DNA of 64,000 nt from Diadophis punctatus similis (Eukaryota > Chordata > Lepidosauria > Squamata > Dipsadidae). The notes below the pieces were generated by a model that was not told the origin of the DNA, ran no database searches, and was given only the letters and a program-made list of their open reading frames with translations. The DNA lies in contig JALIGW010000002.1 in the NCBI GenBank assembly GCA_023053685.1, positions 42,147,220 to 42,211,219 on the forward strand, written 5' to 3'. Shown in pieces: positions 23,400-37,469 of the stretch (position 1 is its first letter; every line of letters starts with the position of its first letter). A program made the translations under genes and the position numbers.

Positions 23400-24741
23400 A
23401 GATAGATTCAGAAGGATGTTGACAGGCTTGAGCATTGGGTCCTATCCAACAGGATGCAGTTCAGCAGTGAGAAAAGTAAGGTCCTTCACATAGACAGGGG
23501 AAAAATGCACAAGTATGTAACAGGCAGTACCTGGTCCAAGAGTAGTACTATGAGAGGGATATAGGTGTCCTAGTGGACCACCACTTAAGTATGAGTCAGC
23601 AAAAAAGCCAATGTGGTCTTAGGCTGCATCAATAGAGGGATAGCATCAAGATCACAAAGCGATAGTACCACTCTATGCTGCACTAGTAAGGCCACACTTT
23701 GTAAGGTTCTACATTTAGGTAAGAAAAACAAAATGCACAGCGACAGTATAGGTAGTACGTCATTCAATAGCAGTAACTGTGAGAGGGATCTTTGAGTCCT
23801 AGTGGACAATCATTTAAATATGAGCCAGCAGTGTGCTGCAGCTGCCAAAAAAACCAACAACATGGTTCTAGGCTGAATTAACAGAGGGATAGAATCAAGA
23901 TCACATGAAGTGTTAGTACCACTTTATAATGCTTTGGTAAGGCCACACTTGGAATACTGCATCCAGTTTTGGCTGCCATGGTGTAAAAAAGATGTTGAGA
24001 AAGAGTGCAGAGAAGAGCACTCAGAGAAAAAAAGAACAAAGGGTGACATGATAGCAGTGTTCCGATATCTCAGCAGTTGCCACAAAGAAGAGGGAGTCAA
24101 GCTATTCTCCGAAGCACCTGAGGGCCGGACAAGACACAATGGATGGAAACTAATCAAGGAAAAAATCAACCTAGAACTAAGAAGAATTTTTATGACAGTT
24201 AGAACAATTAATCAGTGCAACAGCTTTGCCTCCAGAAATTGTGAATGCTCCAACACTGGAGATTTTTAAGAAGAGATTGGACAACCATTTGTCTGAAATG
24301 GTGTAGAGTTTCCTGCCTAAGTAGATGGTTGGACTAGGAGACCTCCAAGATCCCTTCCAACTCTGTTATTCTATTCTACTATTCTACACTTGGAATACTG
24401 TATCCAGTTCTGGTTGCCATGATACAAAAAAGATGCTGAAATGCTAGAAAGAGTGCAGAAAAGAGCAACAAAGATGATAAGAGGTCTGGAGACTAAATGG
24501 TATGATGAACCATTGAGCATAGATATGGCTAGCCTAATGAAAAGAGCAGTTAATAGAGAACAGAAGAAGGGGTCAATTTATTCTCCAAAGTACCTCAGGG
24601 CAGGACAAGAAGCAATGGGTGACAGCTCATTAAAGAGAGATTAAAGCTGGAACTGAGGAAACATTTCCTGACAGTGAGAACAATTAACCCATGGAACAGC
24701 ATGTCTCCTGGAGCAGTGGATACTTTATCACTGGAGGTTTT
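23400..24741 (+). mobile_element. CR1 LINE, ORF2 C-terminal part, split by a second CR1
   Basis: The first part (23400-23699) encodes the RT C-terminal region (LEHWVLSNRMQFSSEKSKVL, then INRGIASRS and ALVRPH-like sequence). It stops at ACACTT and resumes at 24386 with the next expected motif (LEYCIQFWLP-equivalent), then MLERVQKRATKMIRGLE and the KRAVNREQKKGS region, to a truncated end near 24741 (SLEVF-equivalent). The two parts are consecutive in CR1, so they are one older element. Several stops break the frame; it is not functional. Confidence 0.85.
23700..24385 (+). mobile_element. Younger CR1 inserted into the older CR1
   Basis: It restarts at KVLHLGKKNKMHS, continues through CERDL, SQQCAAAAKKTN and NALVRPHLEYCIQFWLP, and ends with the CR1 3' terminus (GTTGGACTAGGAGACCTCC, then TTCTATTCTACTATTCTAC). 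The host motif ACACTT occurs at both junctions (23694-23699 and 24386-24391), which is a short target duplication. The frame is broken by stops. Confidence 0.85.
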
Positions 24742-26972
<2,231 letters not shown>

Positions 26973-27045
26973 GGGGTGGGCAAACTATGGCTCTTTGAGG
27001 ACCTGTGGACCTTAAGTCCCAGAATTCCTGAGCCAGCCATGCATG
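26973..27045 (+). mobile_element. Half of a foldback hAT-type MITE
   Basis: CAGGGGTGGGCAAACTATGG, then CCCAGAATTCCTGAGCCA, matches the left half of the foldback element at 15056-15190. The right arm is missing. Confidence 0.6.
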
Positions 27046-28054
27046 CAGTTGAATTAATTCTAATGCTTTAGCGTTGAGAATTGACAGCCTAATATTCCGT
27101 TTCAGTGGTATTAGATACACTGAGGTAACTAGTTAACAAGAACAAAATATCTAGTTGTTCAATAGACAGTTCAAAATTATTTAAATTAAATGGTAAAATA
27201 AATGTACACGTATAAATAAATGTACACGTAAGTAGAAGAAATCTTTCAAGATAAGTTTATATCCAACTAATTGTAAAGATACATTTTACATAGCTATTTA
27301 TTGCCTTAATGAAATTATGGACTGAAATAAACATATATCATGGCTGAATATCAAAAATGGAATAAATAATAGGCAGAAAATTAATTACTATTAATATCTT
27401 ACCAGATCATAAGGGAACTGTGTTGTTTATTTGTAACATGACAGTTTTATGTTTGTGATAGCTATCACTTGAGGGTATATTACGGAACTGTAACAAATGA
27501 CAGCTTGGTATCCCTTCTTCCCATAATGAAAGCAAAGGAATTTTTTTTAATGAAATTTGTATTGTAGAAAGGTGGGTTTTTTTTAAAATCAGATTGTGGC
27601 ATTCTAATATAACAACTTTCAGGAACTTAAATCTATGAATCCATTTCTGTCACTCTACATCAAAATATAGTATTCCTTCAGTTTTCATATTTTTCTGAAT
27701 TTTGTCATATAACTTAGCTAACAAAAGGTATAGAAATGATCATTTTGCATCAAAACTCTAAACATATTTTCTGTTAAAAACAGCATTTTTCGCTAATAGT
27801 TTGTGCAAATAAAAAAACACCTAAATATTGAATCAACAATAGATTGGAGTAGACTTTTAAGTGAGTATTCTACAGAAAACAAAGCCTGGGGTGAGTTTTG
27901 ATAATGTTCTATTCTGTCCTCACGAGGTTAACTAATCTTTAAAAAACAATCTGGGCTTTCCAGTTTAAACTGTTCCTTGGGTCACCTGGTGGCTGCCTAT
28001 TTCAATCCCTCATATTGAAAGACATGATACACGGACACATGATAGATACTCACA

Positions 28055-28056
<2 letters not shown>
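27046..28056. other. Intergenic
   Basis: AT-rich, with a short direct repeat (AAATGTACACGTA at about 27200-27230). No other feature. Confidence 0.4.

Positions 28057-28113
<57 letters not shown>
28057..28113. repeat. (CA)n microsatellite
   Basis: About 28 CA units. Confidence 0.97.
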
Positions 28114-28115
<2 letters not shown>

Positions 28116-28159
28116 TCCACAGTATGGAACATAAACAAAAGAAAAAGAGAAGTATTCCT

Positions 28160-28250
28160 TCTAGTTTATTTATTAATGAAATTTATTTGCTGCCTAACTC
28201 ACTATTGAAGTACCTCTGGGTCCTTCATAGAGTCTAATCATTAAGCAGCT
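28160..28250 (-). mobile_element. L2-like LINE 3' tail
   Basis: TTTATTTATTAATGAAATTT, then TGCTGCCTAACTCA and CCTCTGGGTCC, is a diverged reverse complement of the L2-like 3' end. Confidence 0.45.
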
Positions 28251-28281
28251 GACTAACTTGCCTGGAAGGTAAGCTACAACT

Positions 28282-28330
<49 letters not shown>
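28282..28330. repeat. (GT)n microsatellite
   Basis: About 24 GT units, directly adjoining a MITE inserted at GTGTGTGT. Confidence 0.97.
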
Positions 28331-28331
<1 letters not shown>

Positions 28332-28743
28332 AGAGGTGGGTTCCTGCCGGAGCTGCCTGGTACGCAGCTCCGGTAGGGAGCGGCGGATTTTGCAACCGCT
28401 CCGGAGCCCTCTCTGCCAGTCCACCCGGCGTGTCGCCATTTTTTTCGGTGATTTTCAGGCGATTTTACTTCTGCGCATGCGCGGAAGCAAAATCGTGCCG
28501 AAACCTCATGAGGGGATCACGTGCGAGAGATTTTGCCTCTGCGCATGCGCAGAAGCAAAATCGTGCCGAAATCTCTCTCGCACGCGCATCCCCTCGCAAG
28601 ATTTTGGCATGATTTTGCTTCCGCGCAAGCGCAGAAGCAAAATCGCGGGAGGGGGTGCATGTGCGTAGCAAGCAAGCCCCCCCAAAGCATGGAGATGCGC
28701 GCGCATGGCTCCGGCAGCGAGGTAAGTGAGCAACCTGCCTTTG
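28331..28743. mobile_element. hAT MITE of the GGTGGGTT family, GC-rich copy
   Basis: It starts CAGAGGTGGGTTCCTGCCGG and ends GGTAAGTGAGCAACC...CTTTG; GTGTGTGT lies on both sides. The interior has three partly inverted copies of a GCGCATGCGCGGAAGCAAAA-type block, with palindromes at 28472-28482 and 28539-28552. A consensus splice donor (GCGAGGTAAGTGAG) lies near the right end. Confidence 0.85.
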
Positions 28744-28765
28744 GTGTGTGTGTGTATTTGTGTGT

Positions 28766-28959
28766 CAGTGGTGGGTTGCTACCGATTTGCACCGGTTCGG
28801 CAAACCGTTAGCTGTAGCAGCGGGAGGCTCCACCCACCCACCCGGACATCATCAAAAATGCTCTGCGCATGCGCAGAAGCATTGCACGTGTGCAAAGCAT
28901 GCATGCCCGCACGCTCCCATTCCCGAACCGGTAGCAAAGGTAAGTGAAACCCACTACTG
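28766..28959. mobile_element. hAT MITE of the GGTGGGTT family, short copy
   Basis: It starts CAGTGGTGGGTTGCTACCG and ends GGTAAGTGAAACCCACTACTG, with 12-bp inverted ends. CTGCGCATGCGCAG is at 28863-28876. It lies in GT-rich flanks, so the target duplication (TTGTGTGT/GTATGTGT) is imperfect. At 194 bp it is the smallest copy. Confidence 0.88.
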
Positions 28960-28967
28960 GTATGTGT

Positions 28968-29433
28968 GTGTGTGTTTGTGGTGTGTGTGTGTATGTAAAT
29001 ATTTCTATGAAGAAGCTAGACAGAAAGAAAACTGGTGGAATACTGGCCATAACCTCAAAGATAAATATTTGCATATGCACTACTGTGCTTAAGTTATTAA
29101 ACAAGTGGTGAAAGGCTAAATATACTAGATACATGATTTGTCCAGTTCAAACTAACTTTGAGTCAACTTGAAAAGCAAAGACTGCATTTATTTGGATGGC
29201 TGCTAGTTTTTTTCCCTTTGGTGTTGGCATTCCTTCATTTTGTGCATCCTTGTGCTTTTTTAATTATGAAGACTTCAAACTAGATTTAAAACTCTACATT
29301 GATTTGTCTGCTAAGAGACAAATCCTTACAGAGGAGAACTCTTGGTTCTTGTTAATGTTGATGACTGGGATGCATTGGCAATGCAAGCCTGAACAAGTGT
29401 GTTAGGTTCAAAGGTATCCCAGAAACATCACAC
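28968..29433. other. Intergenic
   Basis: Starts with leftover GT repeats (to about 28995), then unique-looking sequence without features. Confidence 0.4.
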
Positions 29434-29441
29434 AATTAGTA

Positions 29442-30380
29442 TAAGGTGACCAGGCGTCCCGATTTTGGTGGGACAGACCCGCTTTTTCATCATTTGTCCC
29501 GCGTCCCGCCCGTCCTCTAAAAAGTCCCGATTTTTTGAAAGAATGCACGACTAGGGCATTCTTTCAAACAATCGGCCTGAAAGGCAGCAGGCCTCTCAGC
29601 TCAGGCCGGCCGTGGGCGGCGTTGGCGGCGGGCGGGCGTCCCGCGTTGTTGACTCCTCCGGCGGCGGCTGGAAGCTGGGGGGAGGGGGAAGGGAGGCTGC
29701 TCCTCCTCTCCTTCCCCCGCCCCATCCCTAGCCCCGCCCTCGGAGGCGCCGCTGCTGTTGGGAGGGGTGAGGGACGAGGAGCCGTCGCCGCTTTGAGTTT
29801 ACGAGCGGCGCAAACAGCCCTTCCTCATCCCCCTCCCCTTTCTTCCCCCCGTACCTCGCTGCCGCCGTTGCCCTGGGGCCGGGCGGGCGACCGGGAGACC
29901 GCGGCGCTTGGATACTTGGAGCAGGTAAGCTGCCGGCTGCCTCCTTTCCCCATCTCCCGCCTCCCGTTCGTTGCTTGCCAGCCCGGCCGAAGGGAAGGCG
30001 GGAGGCGAGGAAAGGCCTCCCGAAAGGGGGGGGAGAGGGGGGGAGGCGGGAGGGCGCTTGGATGCCTGCAGCTCGCGACAGGTAAGCTGCCGGCTGCCTC
30101 CTTTCCTCGCCTCCAGCCTTCCCTTCGGCCAGGCTGGCAAGCAACGAACGGGAGGCGGGAGACGGGGAAAGGAGGCAGCCGGCAGCTTACCTGTCACGAG
30201 CTGCAGGCATCCAAGCGCCCTCCCGCCTCTCCCCCCTCTCCCCCCCACCTCACCTGGACGCCGACATTTGCTGTTTTGCCCTCTGCGCATGCGCAGCGTT
30301 CTGCGCATGCGCAGAGGGCAAAACAAATGGCGGCACCCAGGCGCCCCCCGTCCCGCTTAAAAAAAAATCTGGTCACTTTG
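29442..30380. mobile_element. GC-rich non-autonomous DNA transposon with 8-bp target duplication
   Basis: The ends TAAGGTGACCAGGCGTCCCG and, inverted, CAAAGTGACCAGATTTTT share the motif GTGACCAG. AATTAGTA is duplicated (29434-29441 and 30381-30388). The 8-bp duplication suits hAT. The interior is CpG-rich and contains a block around 30050-30110 (CTTGGATGCCTGCAGCTCG, AGGTAAGCTGCCGGCTGCCT) repeated inverted at 30166-30230, plus a direct partial repeat near 29920. Two CTGCGCATGCGCAG palindromes lie at 30283-30296 and 30301-30314. The 283-aa open frame is a composition artefact with no domain. Confidence 0.82.
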
Positions 30381-30388
30381 AATTAGTA

Positions 30389-33139
30389 AGACAAAACACA
30401 CACAAAGAGTGCCCATGAATCCATAAATTCAGCAAGCCATCTTCAACTTTTTTCCCCCCAAGAGAAAACAATGGTAATTTTATTCTTCACTTTGCAAAGA
30501 GGGTGGACCACGCACACGCAGGTACAGTGAACACACTCTAAATCATCAATACATTTGTCTTATATTCTCTAGTACCATTACAAATTTATCTCCCAACTTT
30601 TCCTCATTGGCTTTTTTCCTCATCTTCAACTTTATTATGTAATTCTCCCTCCAAAAGTTTTAAGTTGATGATTACACATGGTGTCTAGATTTGGAAGAGG
30701 GTGACAAATTCTAGGTTACAATCTTTAATGTTGAGTACAAAACAGGAAGCTGACAGTAGATCAAGAGAAACTATGCGGCAACCCAAAGATCTTCATCAAA
30801 TCACAGAGATCATTAAAAACAAATGCAAATTGCTTCCTGATTCACCCAGCATTGTCTTCATGATGTGAATTTCTTTGTCAAGGCAAATCCAACACCCTTG
30901 CCATAGACCTAATGGAGATTAGAGAAGGAAAGAGATTCCAATCTAAAAAAAAAAGTTTCTAAAAGGCTCAAGTACATTCTAAGTACATTGGTTTTTAAAA
31001 AGGAATACTTTCCAACTTTTTAGGCAGTCATTTAGCTTTTATGAGGTATATCTCCAAAGTAGAACTTCATAATTTATTTACACTTCTCTGGCTGGAAAAT
31101 GAACCCATTTACAATCCCTAGACATGAGGAATGGCTTTGCATTTTTAAAAATTTCTTATCATCATATAGTGGATTCCCATTCCATTTTTGCCAAGACCTA
31201 CCAATCATAATGTTCTGCACTGCTTTGACTGACTTATACACACCCCCAACTTATGAGTTTTTGATATTTTTCCCCATTTACATATGTGAAATTATTAGAC
31301 ATATTATAGAATAAAAAGATAAAATTCTACTAGAAAGGGAGAGGCAGGATTAATCTAAACCATTACAATAACTGAAAGCAAAGTATGCTCAGAAGTGAAC
31401 AAGTACAGGGATTATCTGGCCTCATATCTATTGTTTCTGCTTTTTAACTCCACATATCAATCTCAGAATATAAGAGAAATGCACAAATTTGTGCCCATCT
31501 AAACTCTGCATGTTGCCTTTTTAAAATTCCTATTTATGAATGATTGTCTGCATATGTATAATATGAGCCATTTCTGCAGTGACCATATTTTGAGGGGAAA
31601 ATAAAGGGGCAATAAACCTGAAAAGAGGACAAATCTGAAAGAGGTTCATAAAAATATTTTTTTAATTTAATATCTATAACTTTGCTTTACAAAGGAAAAT
31701 TCAAGAGCAACTTTACAAAAATGCATATTCTCATAAAAATAACTACAATCCAACAATACAGTATATGTAAATTAATTTTTAAAAAGACAATTTGATTTCC
31801 ATATTTTTCACATGAATGTGAAAGACTGCATTAAGTGGTACTGTTTGTACAGTAAAAGTTAAATGACCAAAATAAAGGACAAAATGAGTTTTTGAAAAGA
31901 AACCTAAAAAACATCTTTATTAAATGGATGGATAAACACTGTAGCTATATCCACCTGTTCATTAGAACAGCCTAAGACTGTACCTTGGTCCAAATGTTTT
32001 GCTTTGTATAAATGGCTTCTGTCTTAAATTCATTGGGAAGAAAACTGATGAACAAGTCTTTTCACTGTAACTAATGAGGAATCGCTGGATGCTTTGGAAT
32101 TCCCCAACCTGTAAGGAATCATTACACAAGGACAATTGTCTTATGCAATGCACCTGCTTTGTGATGTATGGCTCTGTGCTGGAAAAATTGATAAATCCCA
32201 GGTCCAGAAGGTACCAAGCCTCAAGGGCCCCATCCAGATCTCTTACAAAAGACTTTTTAAAGTGCTGTGATAAATGGAAGCTGTGGAGCTGTTTCGTGAG
32301 GCTTGTAAAACTGCTGATCCTAATTGCAAAATAAGAGCCATGTTCTGTCAATGACTCTCTGTGTATGCATACACCCCCCCCTCTGACCAAATTGCCACAG
32401 AAGAGACAACAAAACAATAACAACACAAAATGCACGATGGTACAATAAACTGCATGCACCTTCACTTTGAGGGGAATCATAAGTTATTATTCAACCAGAG
32501 ACAAAGTTCTTATGAACTTGTATTTGAAGTGCCTGCATCTAACATTATCTTGCTTTTAAAGTTTGCCACCTGGCACCTGCTTGCTAGAGTTAGCCCATTA
32601 GGATGCAGCTTCCAAACACATCAGGAGTCATAATGGTGTCAAGTAAAAACTTCCTTCTTAAGCATACGAAATAAATGTAAATGTGAAAGAGGATGAAAAA
32701 TAATTGTGCTCCCTGGATTACATTTCCTTATCATTTATCACTTTAGTTGTGTCTGTGTTCTTACTTATCATTTTGTCTAAATGAAGCATGCTACAACAGA
32801 AACTTCTAAAGGCTTATTTAAATACCAGCTTATAGACAGGAATGCCAGCTAACATTAACTGTCTTGAGAGTTGCATTAAAAACAGCCAAGCTTGCAATCT
32901 TCTGATGCAGAAAACAAGGCTGATTCTATTAACCATCAAGAGGATGAGCACCTTGACCGTGTTGTTCCATTAAAAAGGGACATTCAGAAAGAAACCAAAA
33001 TCAGTCCACACACGAAACTGATCCCCTTGTGGCTGAAAGGGAGTAATCAACCCTTTAGCGGCTCTGAGCATGCCCCAGAGAAGCTCAGGTTGTATGCTGA
33101 AACAGCTTTCTGCATTTAGATTAATTTTCCGGATATATT
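30389..33139. other. Long intergenic stretch
   Basis: No repeats recognised in about 2.7 kb apart from a possible old GTGACCATATTTTG-type MITE end at 31583. 32050-32340 is of high complexity and could be conserved non-coding DNA. The 172-aa minus-strand ORF over it (31962-32480) has no recognised family motif. Confidence 0.4.
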
Positions 33140-33300
33140 CCAAACTCATTCACAGAAGCACTGAATTGGAAGGGGTTATTTAAGGCCATCAGATCCAACA
33201 CCCTGCTCAGTATGGAAATCTAAATTAAAGTAAGCCTGACAGATGGTAGTCTAGCCCTGTTTAAACACATCCAGTGAAAGAGAATCACACTTTCCTATAT
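33140..33300 (-). mobile_element. CR1 LINE 3'-end fragment
   Basis: The minus strand reads LSLDVFKQG (the CR1 C-terminal LPSLEVFKQRLD motif), then a stretch with CATCTGTCAGG and GTTGGATCTGATGGCCTTAA, the CR1 3' region. Confidence 0.75.
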
Positions 33301-33589
33301 AATTGGCTTCATCATATGAAAAGGACAGGCTCTGCCATGCAGTAATGCAATATACTCTGTCTCTCAGGCAGCACCAGGAAAACAGAGTGGCGGCTAGGAG
33401 ATAAATCCGGAAATCCACACGTTCACAGTATTTTTTTAAAAATACAAGCCCTATATATATAGCACGACTCACATAGGATCTTTTTGAGGAAGGAACTTCT
33501 GAAATTGCTTTGAATGGGCTAGAAGGAAACAGAGAAACTATTACTGACAAAGAAAGCTGTCTTCTCTTTGCCACCGTCATAACATACTT
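33301..33589. other. Short intergenic interval
   Basis: Nothing recognised; may include diverged CR1. Confidence 0.35.
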
Positions 33590-33750
33590 GGCCATAATTG
33601 AAACAGAACAAGTCACTTAGGATAATCAAAAGGCTAGAAATTAAGTTCCAAGAAAAGACTTGAGAAGAGAAAACCAAGGCAGACATGATAACACTCTTTA
33701 AATATCTGCAGAGATAGAATAAGATCAAATTCTTCTCTGTCTTGATTCAC
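33590..33750 (+). mobile_element. CR1 LINE fragment
   Basis: Plus-strand reading IIKRLEIKFQEK, then KADMITLFKYLQR, corresponds to the CR1 region between the RT and the C terminus (consensus-like DLIAVFKYLKG). Confidence 0.55.
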
Positions 33751-33756
33751 ATACTT

Positions 33757-33880
33757 CAGTGATTCTGAACCTCAGTTACTTTAAGATGTGTGGCCCTTCA
33801 ACTCTTCAACTTCAACTTCCAGGAGAATTCTGGAGGTTAAAGGCCAGACATCTTAAAACTGCTATGGTTGAGAAATACTG
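33757..33880. mobile_element. Foldback hAT-type MITE
   Basis: The ends CAGTGATTCTGAACCTCAG and, inverted, CAGTATTTCTCAACCATAG pair; internal arms CTTTAAGATGTGTGG and its complement form a foldback. Flanks ACATACTT/ACATAAAC agree at six of eight positions. Confidence 0.75.
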
Positions 33881-33894
33881 ACATAAACCATTAT

Positions 33895-34330
33895 GGTGCT
33901 CACACAGTCAGCCAGATTTGCATTTTTGTCCATCTATCAAATTCTACCCAAGGACTTGGGTAACAGATGGTTGATGTTTAATGGTGTTAAAGGTATTATC
34001 ACAGAATGTAAACTGTTCCAAGTAAAGTTGCCTTTTGCAATTGACTGAAGATAATTTTGTCAATACTGATGATGTTCAAGTAGTGCTACAGATTTTTTGG
34101 GATTGCATCCCATCACTAGTGGTACTTTCTTTGCCTTTTTTGCCACAGTTGTTCTATTTTTACTTGCAGGTTTTGTAATTTATGATTTTCTCCATTTCTT
34201 TTTCTTCTATTCTGCTGCCTTTGGGTATTGCTACCTCCACTGCCATGCTTCCTTTCTTATCAACAATTGTTAAGTCTGGGGTGTTATGTTGCAGATGCTT
34301 GTCTTACCCTATTTATACTCAGGAAAGATA
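33895..34330 (-). mobile_element. R4/Dong LINE C-terminal fragment
   Basis: It is clearly alignable by eye with 13878-14300 (shared words CACAGTCAGCCAGAT, AAACTGTTCCAAGTAAA and TTGCAATTGACTGA), so it is a second copy of the R4 3' coding end. No intact frame. Confidence 0.75.
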
Positions 34331-35275
34331 TCAAAAGAAATCCAGGCTGTTATTTCACAATATTTCCAGCAATTTGTCCTTAAATATATTTGCTACTGAC
34401 AGGTCAGAAGTGTTAATAATGTACTCTGAAAAATATGGCCTAGCCTACTCAAGGCTGAATTAATACAAGCGTATTCATGTTAACACTGACCTCATCAAAT
34501 TACAAGATAAGTCAATTTTATTCTCTATCTCTTGCCATTGTTGAAGTTTGAAAGACAGGAAGAAAGAAATGAAGGGGGGTTAGTCCCACATGACATTTTA
34601 TATGTTTAGCAGGGAAGATAGACCATGACTTCTCAACTGTCCTTCACATTAACAAACTGAAAGAACACTTCTGTTAATGTTCATCCAAGTCTGGTCCTTT
34701 ATTTCTCTTGTAACAGCAGCTTCCTGCTTTTTGTCAGATGACAATCCAAGTACAAATGAGATGACTGTATAGTGGTGAACTTTTAACACAAAATAATCCT
34801 GATTAAGCGCTAATAGTAAGAATATGTCACCACTTTTCTCATAGTACATTTTTGCTACATTTAGCATTCTTGGCAAGAAAACCTTCAGATGAAATAAATT
34901 TATAAATGGTTGGCTTTAGTTGAGGGTCATGCTCTTAATAAAGGAAACACATATATTTGTTTATTTCTTGAAAAAAAGAGAGACTTAAACAAAGATGAAC
35001 AAATAACTATGCAAAACAATGAAAATTATAAAGATTAAGAAACATATATATATTTCTTACTGAATTTATATATTTGTAATTCAAATTCAAGTGGTAGTTG
35101 CATTTCAAAATGCATCTGTGTTGTGAATACTTTTATTAATGATGTTGTTATCTTATATTGCTCTGGAACTATAAATTACCAGTCTTCCTGATATTAAGAG
35201 ACTGTTGATGGTGCTGCTGAACAGATTGCTAAAATATAATTTAGTATTCTGTGAAAGAATAAAACATTATATTTA
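34331..35275. other. Intergenic
   Basis: No supported feature. Confidence 0.4.
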
Positions 35276-35497
35276 TGTTGGTCATTAGGAGAGACTGCTA
35301 AGCCAGGGGGACAAGTCAAATAGGGAATAAGTCTGGAATCCCTAGATGGGCACAAGAGGGCAAAGTCTGGCATTCCCTTGAATGCCATTGAAATTTATCT
35401 AGTCTCACCCAAATGAGAAGATTCCTGTTTATAGGCTTGAGCAATAAAGCAGCTAATTGAATTCTTCATGTGTGGGTCTGGTTGCCTGTGCCTGACA
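35276..35497 (+). mobile_element. Possible solo LTR
   Basis: TGTTGG at the left and CTGACA at the right give TG...CA ends, and GAGCAATAAAGCAGC (AATAAA at about 35444) precedes a GT-rich tail, like the R/U5 region of the gypsy LTR at 4008. No target duplication found. Confidence 0.3.
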
Positions 35498-37461
35498 TTT
35501 CAAAACAGAAGAGATGCAAACTGCTTTTAAGTTTGGCTTATAATAATTTAGTTGGAATTCCTAGAATCTAGTTTCCAATGTTTATTCAAAATCTGGATTA
35601 TTTTGCCTGTGAATGGATCAAGACTTGTAAATATTGTATGCTTCTTTTAGGTTACTGCCCTATATTCTGCTTGAAATAAACTTTCCATTAAACTTCATGA
35701 AAAAGAAGAAGGAAAGGAATTGGGAGGTTCAATTTAATTTGTCTGCCCTCTTCATATTTTGGATTGTTATTATTTTCCTCGATTTCAAGGGAAAAGTGAT
35801 CAGATGAGGCTAACATATGCAGGATGCAAGGAGTTAATTCTTTCCCCTCTATCTTTTTACAGGATTTGTTTTTTTAAAAAAATTACCTATTTCCTTGCAT
35901 TCAGAGAAATAAAAAATGAGGTACGATAGTTATGAATTTACATACCGTCTGCATTGTTTTATATTTACAAATCTTTGTGACAAATTACTCAAGATATTTG
36001 AAAAAACAGTTTCTAATATAATGTCTATATTTTAAATTAATGTTTATTTTGTTTTAGTAAAGACAAATTTACTTTATCAGGGGTATAATCCAAAGTAATA
36101 TATAAACAATTAAGTCCAACTGGAATCAGTTAGTGAATGCATTAAAAGCTATACCTAATATTGTTTTGCAGATAATTTGCCCATATGGCAACTCCTCATA
36201 TATACAATGAAATTCATTATGCTTTGGATCATAAATAAAATCTGACTGCTTTCTAAAGAAAAATAATGGCACCAAGTTTGGGGCTTACCGAATAAAGAAT
36301 TGTAAAATAATTTCTGGGCTTATGCTTACAGATTTTTGCAGCATTTGATCAGCATAAATTTGACTATAAAACCATTTAAAGCATATTTTAAACTCTTGCC
36401 TTAATTTTTTTGTAATTTAAGGTAAAAATATAGTTCCAATTTCAACTTGACATTTTCCATATAGCGCAAAGGCAAGTTAATTCTCTTAATTATGTTAGTT
36501 TAAATGGAAAGCTGAATATTTAAGAACAGTGTTAAACATCTTTTTGCCTTTTTTTTTTTTAGATTTTCATTCCTGGTGTTTTATCAAAGGATTTTGTACC
36601 ATTTGGCTCCTAACTGAAAACTTTTCTCTTTTACTTTTGACTGGCAGCTAATAGATGTCATAAAAAGAGCTCTCAGCAAACAAACAAATAAATTCTGAAT
36701 TTTTTTTTCACCCTCGTTAGGCTACATGATGGATGAAATGCACAGCTGCAGATATGCTTTATCATGTATATTAAGCTAGTAAAAAATGTATCACAAGCCA
36801 GCAGCTTAACATGGAAAACTTAGTTTCTCAGATAGTTGTGACTCTCTGGTTCTTAAACCATTAGATACTGAGTGTGTCATACAGATGGCAAATTCATTCC
36901 CTGTGGAGTGATGTTGCTGTCAATAGCACTGTACCAGATGTACCATGAATATACACACAAGTGTTCACGGCTGGAATAGAAATGACAAGAAGAAGCAAGA
37001 ATGAGAGAGGAAATTAAATGAATAAACTGTAATGACATCATGACAAGTTTTCCAATATTGCAATTAAACAGTCAATCAGTATTAAAAATTTAAATTATAG
37101 ATGCAATTATACATGTGTTGTTGCATATGAATGCAAAATAAATAAAAGCATATTATTGCTATCCAGCTCATACTGGTTTAGGATATTAAGGATTTATGTT
37201 AGCATTGTAGGGCTGTCAATCAACCAGAAGTGATAATTGATTCCTCACTGATAGCTGAATCTATATTTATACTGGTTTCTACTGGGATTTATGTATGGAC
37301 ATCTTTTAGGATATAAAGTGGAAATGTAAATAAACAACAAGCAGGAATTAATGTCACCCATAGAAATCCTTGCAGTTGTTTGTGAAAAATAATACAATGA
37401 AAGAGGAAAAATGGGGGGGGGGGAGAGACAATACCAATACCAATATAATAGTGTACAGTTT
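35498..37461. other. Intergenic
   Basis: No repeats recognised. 36560-36800 is of mixed complexity and could include conserved non-coding DNA. Confidence 0.4.
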
Positions 37462-37469
37462 ACTGTGGG

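Noticed and set aside
29535..30386. 283-aa open frame on the plus strand and comparable frames on both strands
   Set aside because: Falls wholly in a GC-rich inverted-repeat transposon; Pro/Arg/Gly-rich in all frames, no domain, and it runs through the transposon's end.
31583..31890. Old GTGACCATATTTTG-type MITE
   Set aside because: Only one plausible end was visible; the other end is not an inverted match and no target duplication was found, so not listed as an element.
31962..32480. 172-aa minus-strand ORF as a host exon
   Set aside because: No recognised domain and no splice-site pattern at its ends; open length plausible by chance.
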